From positions 248,001-312,000 of the forward strand of contig NZ_LMWH01000001.1 in assembly GCF_001507435.1 (NCBI RefSeq): DNA of 64,000 nt. The letters are read 5' to 3'. The DNA is from Streptomyces sp. NRRL F-5122 (GTDB taxonomy: Bacteria > Actinomycetota > Actinomycetes > Streptomycetales > Streptomycetaceae). How positions within the stretch are numbered: position 1 is the first letter of the stretch; each line of letters opens with the position of its first letter. Shown piece by piece: positions 56,810 through 64,000 of the stretch. Position numbers and translations under genes: made by a program. The notes beneath the pieces are model-generated. The model saw only the letters and a program-made list of their open reading frames with translations, made no database searches and was not told the origin of the DNA.

Positions 56810-57254
56810 CCGGCGTACCTCCTTGAAGGGACGACCAGGCCGGTTCCCACGGAGGGAACCGGCCTGCGGTGGACCGACCAGTGTACGTCGCCCGTGAGCG
56901 AAGCGCCTTTTCGGCACGGCAGCACCACGCCTCGCAATCGCACGTATGGGCGAACGGCGGGTGCACGCATGCGTGTGCAGGCGGGCCGGGACGGGGCGGG
57001 GACGCACAGGCCATGCTTCGCCCGGCCGGACGGGGCGTGGCCCGTCCACGGCGGGCGGGGCGCTCCTCGGACGGACGGCGTGCGGCCCTCCCCGGCCCCG
57101 GTCGCACTGCACGGCCCGCACCGGCGCAACCGCTGCCCGGCGACGTCCGCCGTGCGGGCGCACACCGGACCCCGGCCTCGGCGGCCGGGGGCCCGCACGG
57201 TTGCCGTGCCGGGGTTCACCGGTACACCGCGGGCGCCGTGCGGGCGTGGACGCC
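56810..57254. other. 445-bp non-coding interval between the HAD gene and metH
   Basis: No gene is supportable; open frames here are GC-driven. It contains the leader hairpin of the HAD gene and presumably the metH 3' end and the HAD promoter. Confidence 0.55.
56836..56866. terminator. Hairpin in the leader of the HAD gene
   Basis: A perfect 13-bp stem (CAGGCCGGTTCCC, loop ACGGA), only 27 nt before the HAD start codon. It could be the metH terminator, an attenuator, or a leader-stabilising stem. Confidence 0.6.
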
Positions 57255-60200
57255 CTACCGTGCGTTGAAGTACTTCGCCTCGGGGTGGTGGATCACGATG
57301 GCGTCCGTGGACTGCTCCGGGTGAAGCTGGAACTCCTCGGACAGATGGACGCCGATCCGCTCGGGCTCGAGCAGCTGGGCGATCTTGGCACGGTCCTCGA
57401 GGTCGGGGCAGGCGCCGTAGCCCAGCGAGAAGCGGGCGCCCCGGTACTTGAGGGCGAACATGTCCTCCATGTCGTCCGGGTCCTCGCCCGCGAAACCGAG
57501 CTCCGAGCGCACCCGCGCATGCCAGTACTCGGCCAGCGCCTCCGCCAACTGCACGGACAGGCCGTGCAGTTCGAGGTAGTCGCGGTAGGAGTTCGACTCG
57601 AAGAGCCGCGCGGTCTCCTCGCCGATCCGGGAGCCGACGGTGACGACCTGGAAACCGACGACATCCCTCTCACCGGACTCCTCGGGCCGGAAGAAGTCGG
57701 ACAGACAGAGCCGCCGGCCGCGCCGCTGGCGCGGAAAGGTGAACCGGGTGCGCTCGTTGCCCTGTTCGTCGAGGATGATCAGGTCGTCGTCCTTGGACAC
57801 ACAGGGGAAGTAGCCGTGGACGACGGCCGCTTCGAGGAGGTTGTCCGTCTGGAGCCGGTCGAGCAGCCCGCGCAGCCGTGGCCTGCCCTCGGTCTCGACG
57901 AGCTCCTCGTAGGTCGGCCCGTCTCCCGTACGCGTCTGCTTCAGACCCCACTGGCCCTTGAACAGCGCACCCTCGTCCAGCCAGGCCGCGTACTCCTTGA
58001 GTGCGATGCCCTTCACGACGCGGGTGCCCCAGAAGGGCGGTGTGGGCACGGGGTTGTCCGTGGCGACGTCGGAGCGGACGTGGCCCTCCTCGGGCCGCTC
58101 CTCGATCTCGACGGTCGCGGCTCGTACCCGGCGCTGCCGCAGTTCGGGCAGCTTCGCACCGGGCACCCCGCGCTTGACCCCGATCAGCGCGTCCATCAGA
58201 CGCAGGCCCTCGAACGCGTCGCGGGCGTAGCGCACCTCGCCCTCGTACAGCTCGTGCAGGTCCTGTTCGACATACGCCCGGGTCAGCGCCGCGCCGCCGA
58301 GGATGACGGGGTAGTCGGTGGCGAGCCCGCGCTGGTTGAGCTCCTCCAGGTTCTCCTTCATGATCACCGTGGATTTGACCAGGAGCCCCGACATGCCGAT
58401 GACATCGGCCCTGTGCTCCTCGGCGGCCTCCAGGATCGCGGAGACCGGCTGCTTGATACCGAGGTTGACCACGTTGTAGCCGTTGTTGGACAGGATGATG
58501 TCGACGAGGTTCTTGCCGATGTCGTGGACGTCGCCACGCACGGTCGCCAGGACGATGGTGCCCTTGCCGGCCTCGTCGGTCTTCTCCATGTGGGGTTCGA
58601 GGTAGGCGACCGCGGTCTTCATCACCTCGGCGGACTGGAGCACGAACGGCAGCTGCATCTGGCCGGAGCCGAACAGCTCGCCGACGACCTTCATGCCGTC
58701 CAGCAGCGTGTCGTTGACGATGTCGAGGGCGGACCGGGAGCTCAGGGCGGCGTCGAGGTCGGCCTCCATGCCGTTCTTCTCGCCGTCGATGATCCGCCGC
58801 TTGAGTCGCTCCTCCAGCGGCAGTGCGGCCAGCTCCTCGGCCTTGCCGGCCTTCAGCGACTTGGCGGTGGCGCCCTCGAACAGCGCCATGAGCTTCTGCA
58901 GCGGGTCGTAGCCTTCGGCGCGCCGGTCGTAAATCAGGTCGAGGGCGGTGGTCACCTGCTCCTCGTCGAAGCGCGCGATGGGCAGGATCTTCGAGGCGTG
59001 CACGATGGCCGAGTCGAGCCCCGCCTTGACGCATTCGTCGAGGAAGACGGAGTTGAGCAGGATGCGCGCGGCCGGGTTGAGGCCGAAGGAGATGTTCGAC
59101 AGACCGAGGGTGGTCTGCACGTCCGGGTGGCGCCTCTTCAGCTCGCGGATGGCCTCGATGGTCGCGATGCCGTCCTTGCGGGACTCCTCCTGGCCGGTGC
59201 AGATGGTGAAGGTCAGGGTGTCAACGAGGATGTCCTCCTCACGGATGCCCCAGTTCCCGGTCAGGTCGGCGATCAGCCGCTCCGCGATCTCGACCTTCTT
59301 CTCGGGGGTACGGGCCTGGCCCTCCTCGTCGATGGTCAGCGCGATGAGCGCCGCGCCGTGCTCCCCCGCGAGCCGGGTGACCTTCGCGAAGCGCGACTCC
59401 GGGCCGTCGCCGTCCTCGTAGTTGACCGAGTTGATCACGGCGCGGCCGCCGAGCTTCTCCAGTCCGGCCTCGATGACGTCCACTTCGGTGGAGTCGAGGA
59501 CGATCGGCAGGGTGGAGGCGGTGGCGAAGCGGCCCGCCAGCTCCTCCATGTCGGCGACGCCGTCGCGGCCCACGTAGTCGACGCAGAGGTCGAGCATGTG
59601 GGCGCCCTCGCGGATCTGCTCCCGGGCCATCTCCACGCAGTCGTCCCAGCGGCCGTCCAGCATGGCCTCGCGGAACTTCCTGGAGCCGTTGGCGTTGGTG
59701 CGCTCACCGATGGCCAGGTACGAGGTGTCCTGACGGAACGGCACGGTCTGGTAGAGGGAGGCGGCACCCGGTTCGGGGCGGGGGTGGCGCTCGGCGGGGG
59801 CGAGGCCCCGGACGCGCTCCACCACCTGGCGCAGGTGCTCGGGGGTGGTGCCGCAGCAGCCGCCGACCAGCGACAGGCCGTACTCGCGGACGAAGGTCTC
59901 CTGGGCGTCGGCCAGTTCGGGGGCGGTGAGCGGGTACTGGGCGCCGTCCTTGCCGAGCACGGGCAGACCGGCGTTGGGCATGCAGGACAGTGGGATGCGG
60001 GAGTGCCGGGCGAGGTAGCGCAGGTGCTCGCTCATCTCGGCAGGCCCCGTGGCGCAGTTCAGGCCGATCATGTCGATGCCGAGCGGCTCCAGCGCGGTGA
60101 GGGCGGCGCCGATCTCCGAGCCGAGCAGCATGGTGCCGGTGGTCTCGACGGTCACGGACACGATCAGCGGCAGGTCGAGGCCGAGGGCGTCCAGTGCCCG

Positions 60201-60779
60201 GCGGGAGCCGAGGACGGCGGCCTTGGTCTGGAGCAGGTCCTGGGTGGTCTCGACGAGCAGAGCGTCGGCGCCGCCGGTGACCAGTCCCTCGGCGTTGCGC
60301 TGGTAGGCGTCGCGCAGGGTGGTGTACGGGGCGTGGCCCAGGGTGGGCAGCTTGGTGCCGGGGCCCATGGAGCCGAGGACCCAGCGCTGCCGGCCGTCGC
60401 GGCCGGTGAACTCGTCGGCGACCTCGCGGGCGACCCGGGCGCCGGCCTCGGACAGCTCGTACACGCGCTCGGCGATGTCGTACTCGGCCATGGCCGCGTG
60501 GTTGGCCCCGAAGGTGTTGGTCTCGACGCAGTCGACGCCCACCGCGAAGTACGCCTCATGGACGGAGCGGACGATGTCGGGGCGGGTGACGTTCAGGATC
60601 TCGTTGCAGCCCTCGAGGTCCTGGAAGTCCTCGAGCGTGGGGTCCTGGGCCTGGAGCATCGTGCCCATCGCTCCGTCGGCCACCACGACACGGGTGGCGA
60701 GGGCTTCCCGGAGCGCTGCGGATCGGGATCGGCTGTCGGTGGAGACGGACGTGGGGGACGGGTTCGGCGACGAGGCCAT
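57255..60779 (-). CDS. metH: Cobalamin-dependent methionine synthase
   Basis: A 1174-residue modular enzyme that transfers the methyl of 5-methyltetrahydrofolate to homocysteine. The homocysteine domain (about 25-330) has zinc-binding cysteines in GLNCATGP and GGCCGTTPEH. The pterin domain spans about 355-630. The B12 domain has the axial histidine H752 in GDVHDIGKNLVDI, and the C-terminal SAM-dependent reactivation domain runs from about 900. Full length for the family. No cobalamin riboswitch was seen in its leader; a possible promoter (CTGACC-N18-TACCCT) lies about 70 bp upstream. Divergent from gylR. Confidence 0.98.
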   Translation of the reverse strand: MASSPNPSPTSVSTDSRSRSAALREALATRVVVADGAMGTMLQAQDPTLEDFQDLEGCNEILNVTRPDIVRSVHEAYFAVGVDCVETNTFGANHAAMAEYDIAERVYELSEAGARVAREVADEFTGRDGRQRWVLGSMGPGTKLPTLGHAPYTTLRDAYQRNAEGLVTGGADALLVETTQDLLQTKAAVLGSRRALDALGLDLPLIVSVTVETTGTMLLGSEIGAALTALEPLGIDMIGLNCATGPAEMSEHLRYLARHSRIPLSCMPNAGLPVLGKDGAQYPLTAPELADAQETFVREYGLSLVGGCCGTTPEHLRQVVERVRGLAPAERHPRPEPGAASLYQTVPFRQDTSYLAIGERTNANGSRKFREAMLDGRWDDCVEMAREQIREGAHMLDLCVDYVGRDGVADMEELAGRFATASTLPIVLDSTEVDVIEAGLEKLGGRAVINSVNYEDGDGPESRFAKVTRLAGEHGAALIALTIDEEGQARTPEKKVEIAERLIADLTGNWGIREEDILVDTLTFTICTGQEESRKDGIATIEAIRELKRRHPDVQTTLGLSNISFGLNPAARILLNSVFLDECVKAGLDSAIVHASKILPIARFDEEQVTTALDLIYDRRAEGYDPLQKLMALFEGATAKSLKAGKAEELAALPLEERLKRRIIDGEKNGMEADLDAALSSRSALDIVNDTLLDGMKVVGELFGSGQMQLPFVLQSAEVMKTAVAYLEPHMEKTDEAGKGTIVLATVRGDVHDIGKNLVDIILSNNGYNVVNLGIKQPVSAILEAAEEHRADVIGMSGLLVKSTVIMKENLEELNQRGLATDYPVILGGAALTRAYVEQDLHELYEGEVRYARDAFEGLRLMDALIGVKRGVPGAKLPELRQRRVRAATVEIEERPEEGHVRSDVATDNPVPTPPFWGTRVVKGIALKEYAAWLDEGALFKGQWGLKQTRTGDGPTYEELVETEGRPRLRGLLDRLQTDNLLEAAVVHGYFPCVSKDDDLIILDEQGNERTRFTFPRQRRGRRLCLSDFFRPEESGERDVVGFQVVTVGSRIGEETARLFESNSYRDYLELHGLSVQLAEALAEYWHARVRSELGFAGEDPDDMEDMFALKYRGARFSLGYGACPDLEDRAKIAQLLEPERIGVHLSEEFQLHPEQSTDAIVIHHPEAKYFNAR

Positions 60780-60980
60780 GGAAGATGCTCCCTGGAGTGC
60801 GACGGCTGTCGGCTTTGCGCTTCCCGTGGAAGGCGCACGCGGCCAGGGTAGCCCGCGGCAGGCCGTACGGTCAGAGGCGTCCAGGGGGCGGACGGGCGTG
60901 GCTCGCCATGATCACTGCGGAGATTCCGCCCGAACGGATGGCGTCCTGCCATTAGCGGGAGGTCGGCATCGACCGGTAGT

Positions 60981-60997
60981 GTTCGGCATTGCCGAAC
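60981..60997. promoter_or_regulatory. GylR-type operator upstream of gylR
   Basis: GTTCGGCA-T-TGCCGAAC, an exact 8-1-8 palindrome 51 bp before gylR. A related copy in opposite wider context lies before glpF. Suggests autoregulation by GylR. Confidence 0.7.
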
Positions 60998-61048
60998 GGC
61001 AGCACACGAATGACGCCGGCGGTTGATCGGACGGAGGGCAGGACGGCG

Positions 61049-61813
61049 ATGGCACGGAACATCCAGTCGCTCGAACGGGCGGCCGCGATGCTGCGGCTCC
61101 TCGCGGGCGGCGAGCGACGGCTCGGCCTGTCGGACATCGCCTCGTCGCTGGGCCTGGCCAAGGGCACGGCCCACGGCATACTCCGCACGCTCCAGCAGGA
61201 GGGGTTCGTCGAGCAGGACACGGCCTCGGGCCGCTACCAGCTGGGCGCCGAGCTGCTGCGCCTCGGCACGACCTACCTGGACGTCCACGAGCTGCGGGCG
61301 CGCGCCCTGGTGTGGACGGACGACCTGGCCCGCTCGAGCGGGGAGAGCGTCTATCTGGGCGTGCTGCACCAGCAGGGCGTGCTGATCGTGCACCACGTGT
61401 TCCGGCCCGACGACAGCCGGCAGGTGCTGGAGATCGGGGCGATGCAGCCGCTGCACTCCACCGCCCTCGGCAAGGTCCTCTCGGCGTACGACCCGGTGGC
61501 CCACAGCGAGGTGCTGGAGGCGGACCGCAAGCCCTTCACCGACCGCACCGTCTGCGAACCGGAGGACTTCGAGCACCTGCTCGACCTGACGCGGGCGCGC
61601 GGATACGCGGCCGACGTCGAGGAGACGTGGACCGGGGTCGCCTCGGTCGCCGCGCCCATCCACGACCGGCGGCGGATGCCGGTGGGCGCGGTGGGCATCA
61701 CGGGCGCGGTGGAGCGTGTGTGCCGGGACGGGGAACTGCGTCCCGAGCTGGTCGCGGCGGTCCGGGACTGCGCCCGCGCGGTCTCCCGGGACCTGGGCGC
61801 CGGAAGGTTCTGA
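61049..61813 (+). CDS. gylR: IclR-family repressor of the glycerol operon
   Basis: A 254-residue IclR regulator, the same length as S. coelicolor GylR. The N-terminal winged helix is LGLSDIASSLGLAKGTAHGILRTL, and the effector domain includes HSTALGKVL and GVASVAAPIHD. GylR represses the gyl operon and responds to glycerol-3-phosphate (family knowledge). The ATG at 61049 was preferred over an upstream ATG at 60989 because the latter lies in the operator. Directly followed by a terminator and then glpF. Confidence 0.95.
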   Translation: MARNIQSLERAAAMLRLLAGGERRLGLSDIASSLGLAKGTAHGILRTLQQEGFVEQDTASGRYQLGAELLRLGTTYLDVHELRARALVWTDDLARSSGESVYLGVLHQQGVLIVHHVFRPDDSRQVLEIGAMQPLHSTALGKVLSAYDPVAHSEVLEADRKPFTDRTVCEPEDFEHLLDLTRARGYAADVEETWTGVASVAAPIHDRRRMPVGAVGITGAVERVCRDGELRPELVAAVRDCARAVSRDLGAGRF

Positions 61814-61828
61814 CCCGCGCGCACGCCC

Positions 61829-61855
61829 GGCCGGCACGGCGACGCCGTGCCGGCC
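61829..61855. terminator. Stem-loop after gylR
   Basis: A perfect 12-bp stem (GGCCGGCACGGC, loop GAC), 15 nt past the gylR stop. It isolates gylR from the glpFK transcript. Confidence 0.85.
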
Positions 61856-62067
61856 ACTCGGCATGTCCGGACACCCCCGCGGCACCCCCCGGCGCCGGCA
61901 TCACCGACGGACCTCACGCCGGCGCTCGTACGGCCACGGATGGTGCACGCCCGTACGCGGTTCACGCCCGCACAAGATCGATAACCCCAGGCGATCAATA
62001 ACGATCCTGCTTTCGATTACCGAACTCTTGACGCGTCGCCGAACCTGAAGCGAGACTCCCGTCCAAC

Positions 62068-62084
62068 GGTCGGCATTGTCGAAC
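62068..62084. promoter_or_regulatory. GylR-type operator upstream of glpF
   Basis: GGTCGGCATTGTCGAAC, matching the gylR palindrome at 15 of 17 positions, followed by ACACCTACCGGCA, which resembles the reverse complement of the bases flanking the first site. Lies just before a TAGAGT -10-like box. Confidence 0.65.
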
Positions 62085-62212
62085 ACCTACCGGCAATAAG
62101 CGCTAGAGTGTGACAACGCCAAGGGCCGGCATCGCTCTCACCCCCGAGGGCGCGGACCACCGGAGGGACCCGGGGTTCGCCTTCCCCTGGACGAAGGACA
62201 AAGGAGTCGCGG

Positions 62213-63001
62213 GTGTCCAGCTCCGACATCTTCATCGGCGAGACCATCGGTACCGCCATACTCATCCTGCTCGGCGGCGGCGTCTGCGCCGCAGTGACGC
62301 TGAAGGCCTCCAAGGCCCGTAACGCCGGCTGGCTCGCCATCGCTTTCGGGTGGGGCTTCGCCGTTCTGACGGCGGTCTACACCTCGGCACCTCTCTCCGG
62401 TGCCCACCTCAACCCGGCGGTGACACTCGCTCTCGCCATCAAGGACGGCGACTGGAGCAACGTCCCGGTCTACTGGGCCGGACAGCTGCTCGGCGCGATG
62501 ATCGGTGCGGCCCTGGTCTGGGTCGTCTACTACGGCCAGTTCCAGGCCCACCTCACCGACAGAGAGGTCGTCGGGGGCCCGGGCGCTCAGGACACCAAGG
62601 CCGTCGAGGCCCAGGAGGCCCAGGCGGGTCCGGTGCTCGGCATCTTCTCCACCGGTCCCGAGATCCGCAACGCGGTGATGAACCTCGCCACGGAGGTCAT
62701 CGGCACCATCGTGCTGGTCCTCGCCGTGCTCACGCAGGGCCTCAACGACAAGGGCAACGGTCTCGGCAACCTGGGTGCCTTGATCACCGCGCTGGTGGTC
62801 GTCTCCATCGGCCTCTCGCTCGGCGGCCCGACCGGCTACGCGATCAACCCGGCCCGCGACCTGGGTCCGCGCATCGTCCACGCTCTCCTTCCCCTGCCCA
62901 ACAAGGGCGGCTCCGACTGGGGCTACGCCTGGATCCCGGTCGTCGGCCCGCTGGTCGGCGGCGCGATCGCCGCAGGCATATACAACGTCGCCTTCGCCTG
63001 A
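62213..63001 (+). CDS. glpF: Glycerol uptake facilitator (aquaglyceroporin)
   Basis: A 262-residue MIP-family channel with six membrane helices and the two NPA motifs ([10 protein letters not shown] at 67-69 and [12 protein letters not shown]). It lets glycerol cross the membrane. A Glu/Gln/Ala-rich insertion ([21 protein letters not shown]) sits in the loop after helix 3. GTG start. It is followed 88 nt later by glpK. Confidence 0.97.
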   Translation: MSSSDIFIGETIGTAILILLGGGVCAAVTLKASKARNAGWLAIAFGWGFAVLTAVYTSAPLSGAHLNPAVTLALAIKDGDWSNVPVYWAGQLLGAMIGAALVWVVYYGQFQAHLTDREVVGGPGAQDTKAVEAQEAQAGPVLGIFSTGPEIRNAVMNLATEVIGTIVLVLAVLTQGLNDKGNGLGNLGALITALVVVSIGLSLGGPTGYAINPARDLGPRIVHALLPLPNKGGSDWGYAWIPVVGPLVGGAIAAGIYNVAFA

Positions 63002-63089
63002 GAGAACTGATCTTCTCCGGACATCGCCTCTCAGCACCGCGCGCCGTAAAGACAGCCCCTCTTATCCACGGACATCCCAGGAGCACACC

Positions 63090-64000
63090 GTGACCGACGC
63101 ACACACCGCCGGCCCCTTCATCGCCGCCATCGACCAGGGCACCACGTCCTCGCGCTGCATCGTCTTCGACCGGGACGGCCGCATCGTCTCCGTCGACCAG
63201 AAGGAGCACGAGCAGATCTTCCCCAAGCCGGGCTGGGTCGAGCACAACGCCACCGAGATCTGGACCAACGTCCAGGAGGTCGTCGCCGGAGCCATCGAGA
63301 AGGCCGGCATCACCCGGGACGACATCAAGGCCATCGGCATCACCAACCAGCGCGAGACCACCGTGCTGTGGGACAAGAACACCGGTGAGCCCGTCCACAA
63401 CGCCATCGTCTGGCAGGACACCCGCACGGACGCGCTCTGCAAGGAGCTCGGCCGCAACGTCGGCCAGGACCGCTTCCGCCGCGAGACCGGTCTGCCGCTG
63501 GCCTCCTACTTCGCCGGTCCCAAGGCCCGCTGGCTGCTCGACAACGTCGAGGGTCTGCGCGAGCGCGCCGCGGCGGGCGACATCCTCTTCGGCACGATGG
63601 ACACCTGGGTCATCTGGAACCTGACGGGCGGTGTCGACGGCGGCCGCCACGTCACCGACGTGACCAACGCCTCCCGCACGCTGCTGATGAACCTGCACAC
63701 CATGCAGTGGGACGAGAAGATCGCCGAGTCCATCGGCGTGCCGCTGACGATGCTGCCCGAGATCCGCTCGTCCGCCGAGGTGTACGGCGAAATCACCGGC
63801 GGACGCCTCGGCGAGCTGCTCGGCGGCATCCCGGTCGCCTCCGCGCTGGGCGACCAGCAGGCCGCCCTGTTCGGCCAGACCTGCTTCTCCGAGGGCGAGA
63901 CCAAGTCCACCTACGGCACCGGCACCTTCATGGTGATGAACACCGGTGACAAGCTCATCAACTCCTACTCGGGCCTGCTGACCACGGTCGGCTACCAGAT
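63090..64000 (+). CDS. glpK: Glycerol kinase (5' part, truncated by window end)
   Basis: The first 303 residues of glycerol kinase, FGGY family, which makes glycerol-3-phosphate. Recognised elements are [18 protein letters not shown] (ATP site), [35 protein letters not shown] and [13 protein letters not shown]. The GTG start at 63090 has CAGGAG 6 nt upstream. The gene runs off the right edge in frame. Part of the glpFK (gylCA) operon. Confidence 0.97.
   Translation, partial: MTDAHTAGPFIAAIDQGTTSSRCIVFDRDGRIVSVDQKEHEQIFPKPGWVEHNATEIWTNVQEVVAGAIEKAGITRDDIKAIGITNQRETTVLWDKNTGEPVHNAIVWQDTRTDALCKELGRNVGQDRFRRETGLPLASYFAGPKARWLLDNVEGLRERAAAGDILFGTMDTWVIWNLTGGVDGGRHVTDVTNASRTLLMNLHTMQWDEKIAESIGVPLTMLPEIRSSAEVYGEITGGRLGELLGGIPVASALGDQQAALFGQTCFSEGETKSTYGTGTFMVMNTGDKLINSYSGLLTTVGYQ

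Larger units (their letters stand above)
61814..62212. other. 399-bp interval between gylR and glpF
   Basis: Contains the gylR terminator, an AT-richer stretch with repeated GATC/AATAACGATC-like sequence (61977-62012), a TTGACG box near 62027, a GylR-type site, and a TAGAGT box near 62104 that could be the -10 of the glp promoter. No gene. Confidence 0.6.

Noticed and set aside
56946..60851. A 1301-codon open frame on the + strand across metH
   Set aside because: It is the antisense of the full-length, motif-complete metH gene. Such long antisense frames are a by-product of G/C-biased third positions.
60780..60980. A cobalamin or SAM riboswitch in the metH leader
   Set aside because: I searched the leader for a B12-box-like GCCACTG and for a SAM-type core and found neither.

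Overview
The window is chromosomal DNA of a Streptomyces. GC content is very high with G/C-biased third codon positions, GTG starts are common, and the window carries a complete Pup-proteasome system, a Rar-type conservon and a gylR-glpF-glpK glycerol locus. From memory, not checked here, the order resembles the S. coelicolor segment around SCO1610-SCO1660, which is core chromosome. I see no rRNA, complete tRNA, CRISPR array, insertion sequence or prophage.

Layout. (1) 0-12.4 kb: a PLP-dependent deaminase/aldolase, a DUF2510 membrane protein and a secreted HAD phosphatase. Next is a gamma-glutamylation island: a glnA4-type glutamine synthetase homologue, an aldehyde dehydrogenase and an SDR, divergent from a FadR-like GntR regulator and a PuuD-like gamma-glutamyl hydrolase. 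Then come LysR/TDT transporter, cobalamin-binding-like and XRE-cupin genes. (2) 12.4-23.5 kb: a glycine betaine/proline ABC importer whose permease is fused to two substrate-binding domains, a 5'-3' exonuclease, an iron-box-controlled siderophore-interacting protein, a PadR-linked ABC-2 exporter, a GNAT enzyme and an RluA-type pseudouridine synthase. (3) 23.5-28.2 kb: the rarABCDE conservon (kinase-like, roadblock, DUF742, GTPase, P450). (4) 28.7-41.6 kb: a Ski2-like helicase, tatC-tatA, two small proteins, pafC-pafB, two FKBP-type isomerases, pafA, an MFS transporter and a divergent LacI regulator. (5) 41.6-48.4 kb: the proteasome/pupylation run arc, dop, pup, an endonuclease VII-like gene, prcB, prcA, with a ferredoxin divergent from arc. 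(6) 48.4-57 kb: a secreted protein, trmI, a site-2 protease, a RecB-family Fe-S nuclease with a LuxR-type response regulator, a family 5 solute-binding lipoprotein and a HAD phosphatase. (7) 57-64 kb: metH, gylR, glpF and the first part of glpK.

How the genes fit together. Dop deamidates Pup, PafA ligates it, and Arc feeds the PrcAB core. PafB and PafC are WYL regulators of the LexA-independent DNA-damage response. Two nuclease genes in the window, a RecB-family nuclease and a 5'-3' exonuclease, have upstream sequences that match the published RecA-NDp/PafBC promoter pattern closely (one exact in its core, one with a -10 deviation). The glnA4 island has the parts for glutamylation, oxidation and hydrolysis of an amine, probably ethanolamine. 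Many gene ends carry perfect stem-loops without U-tracts, as is usual in Streptomyces; these are annotated.
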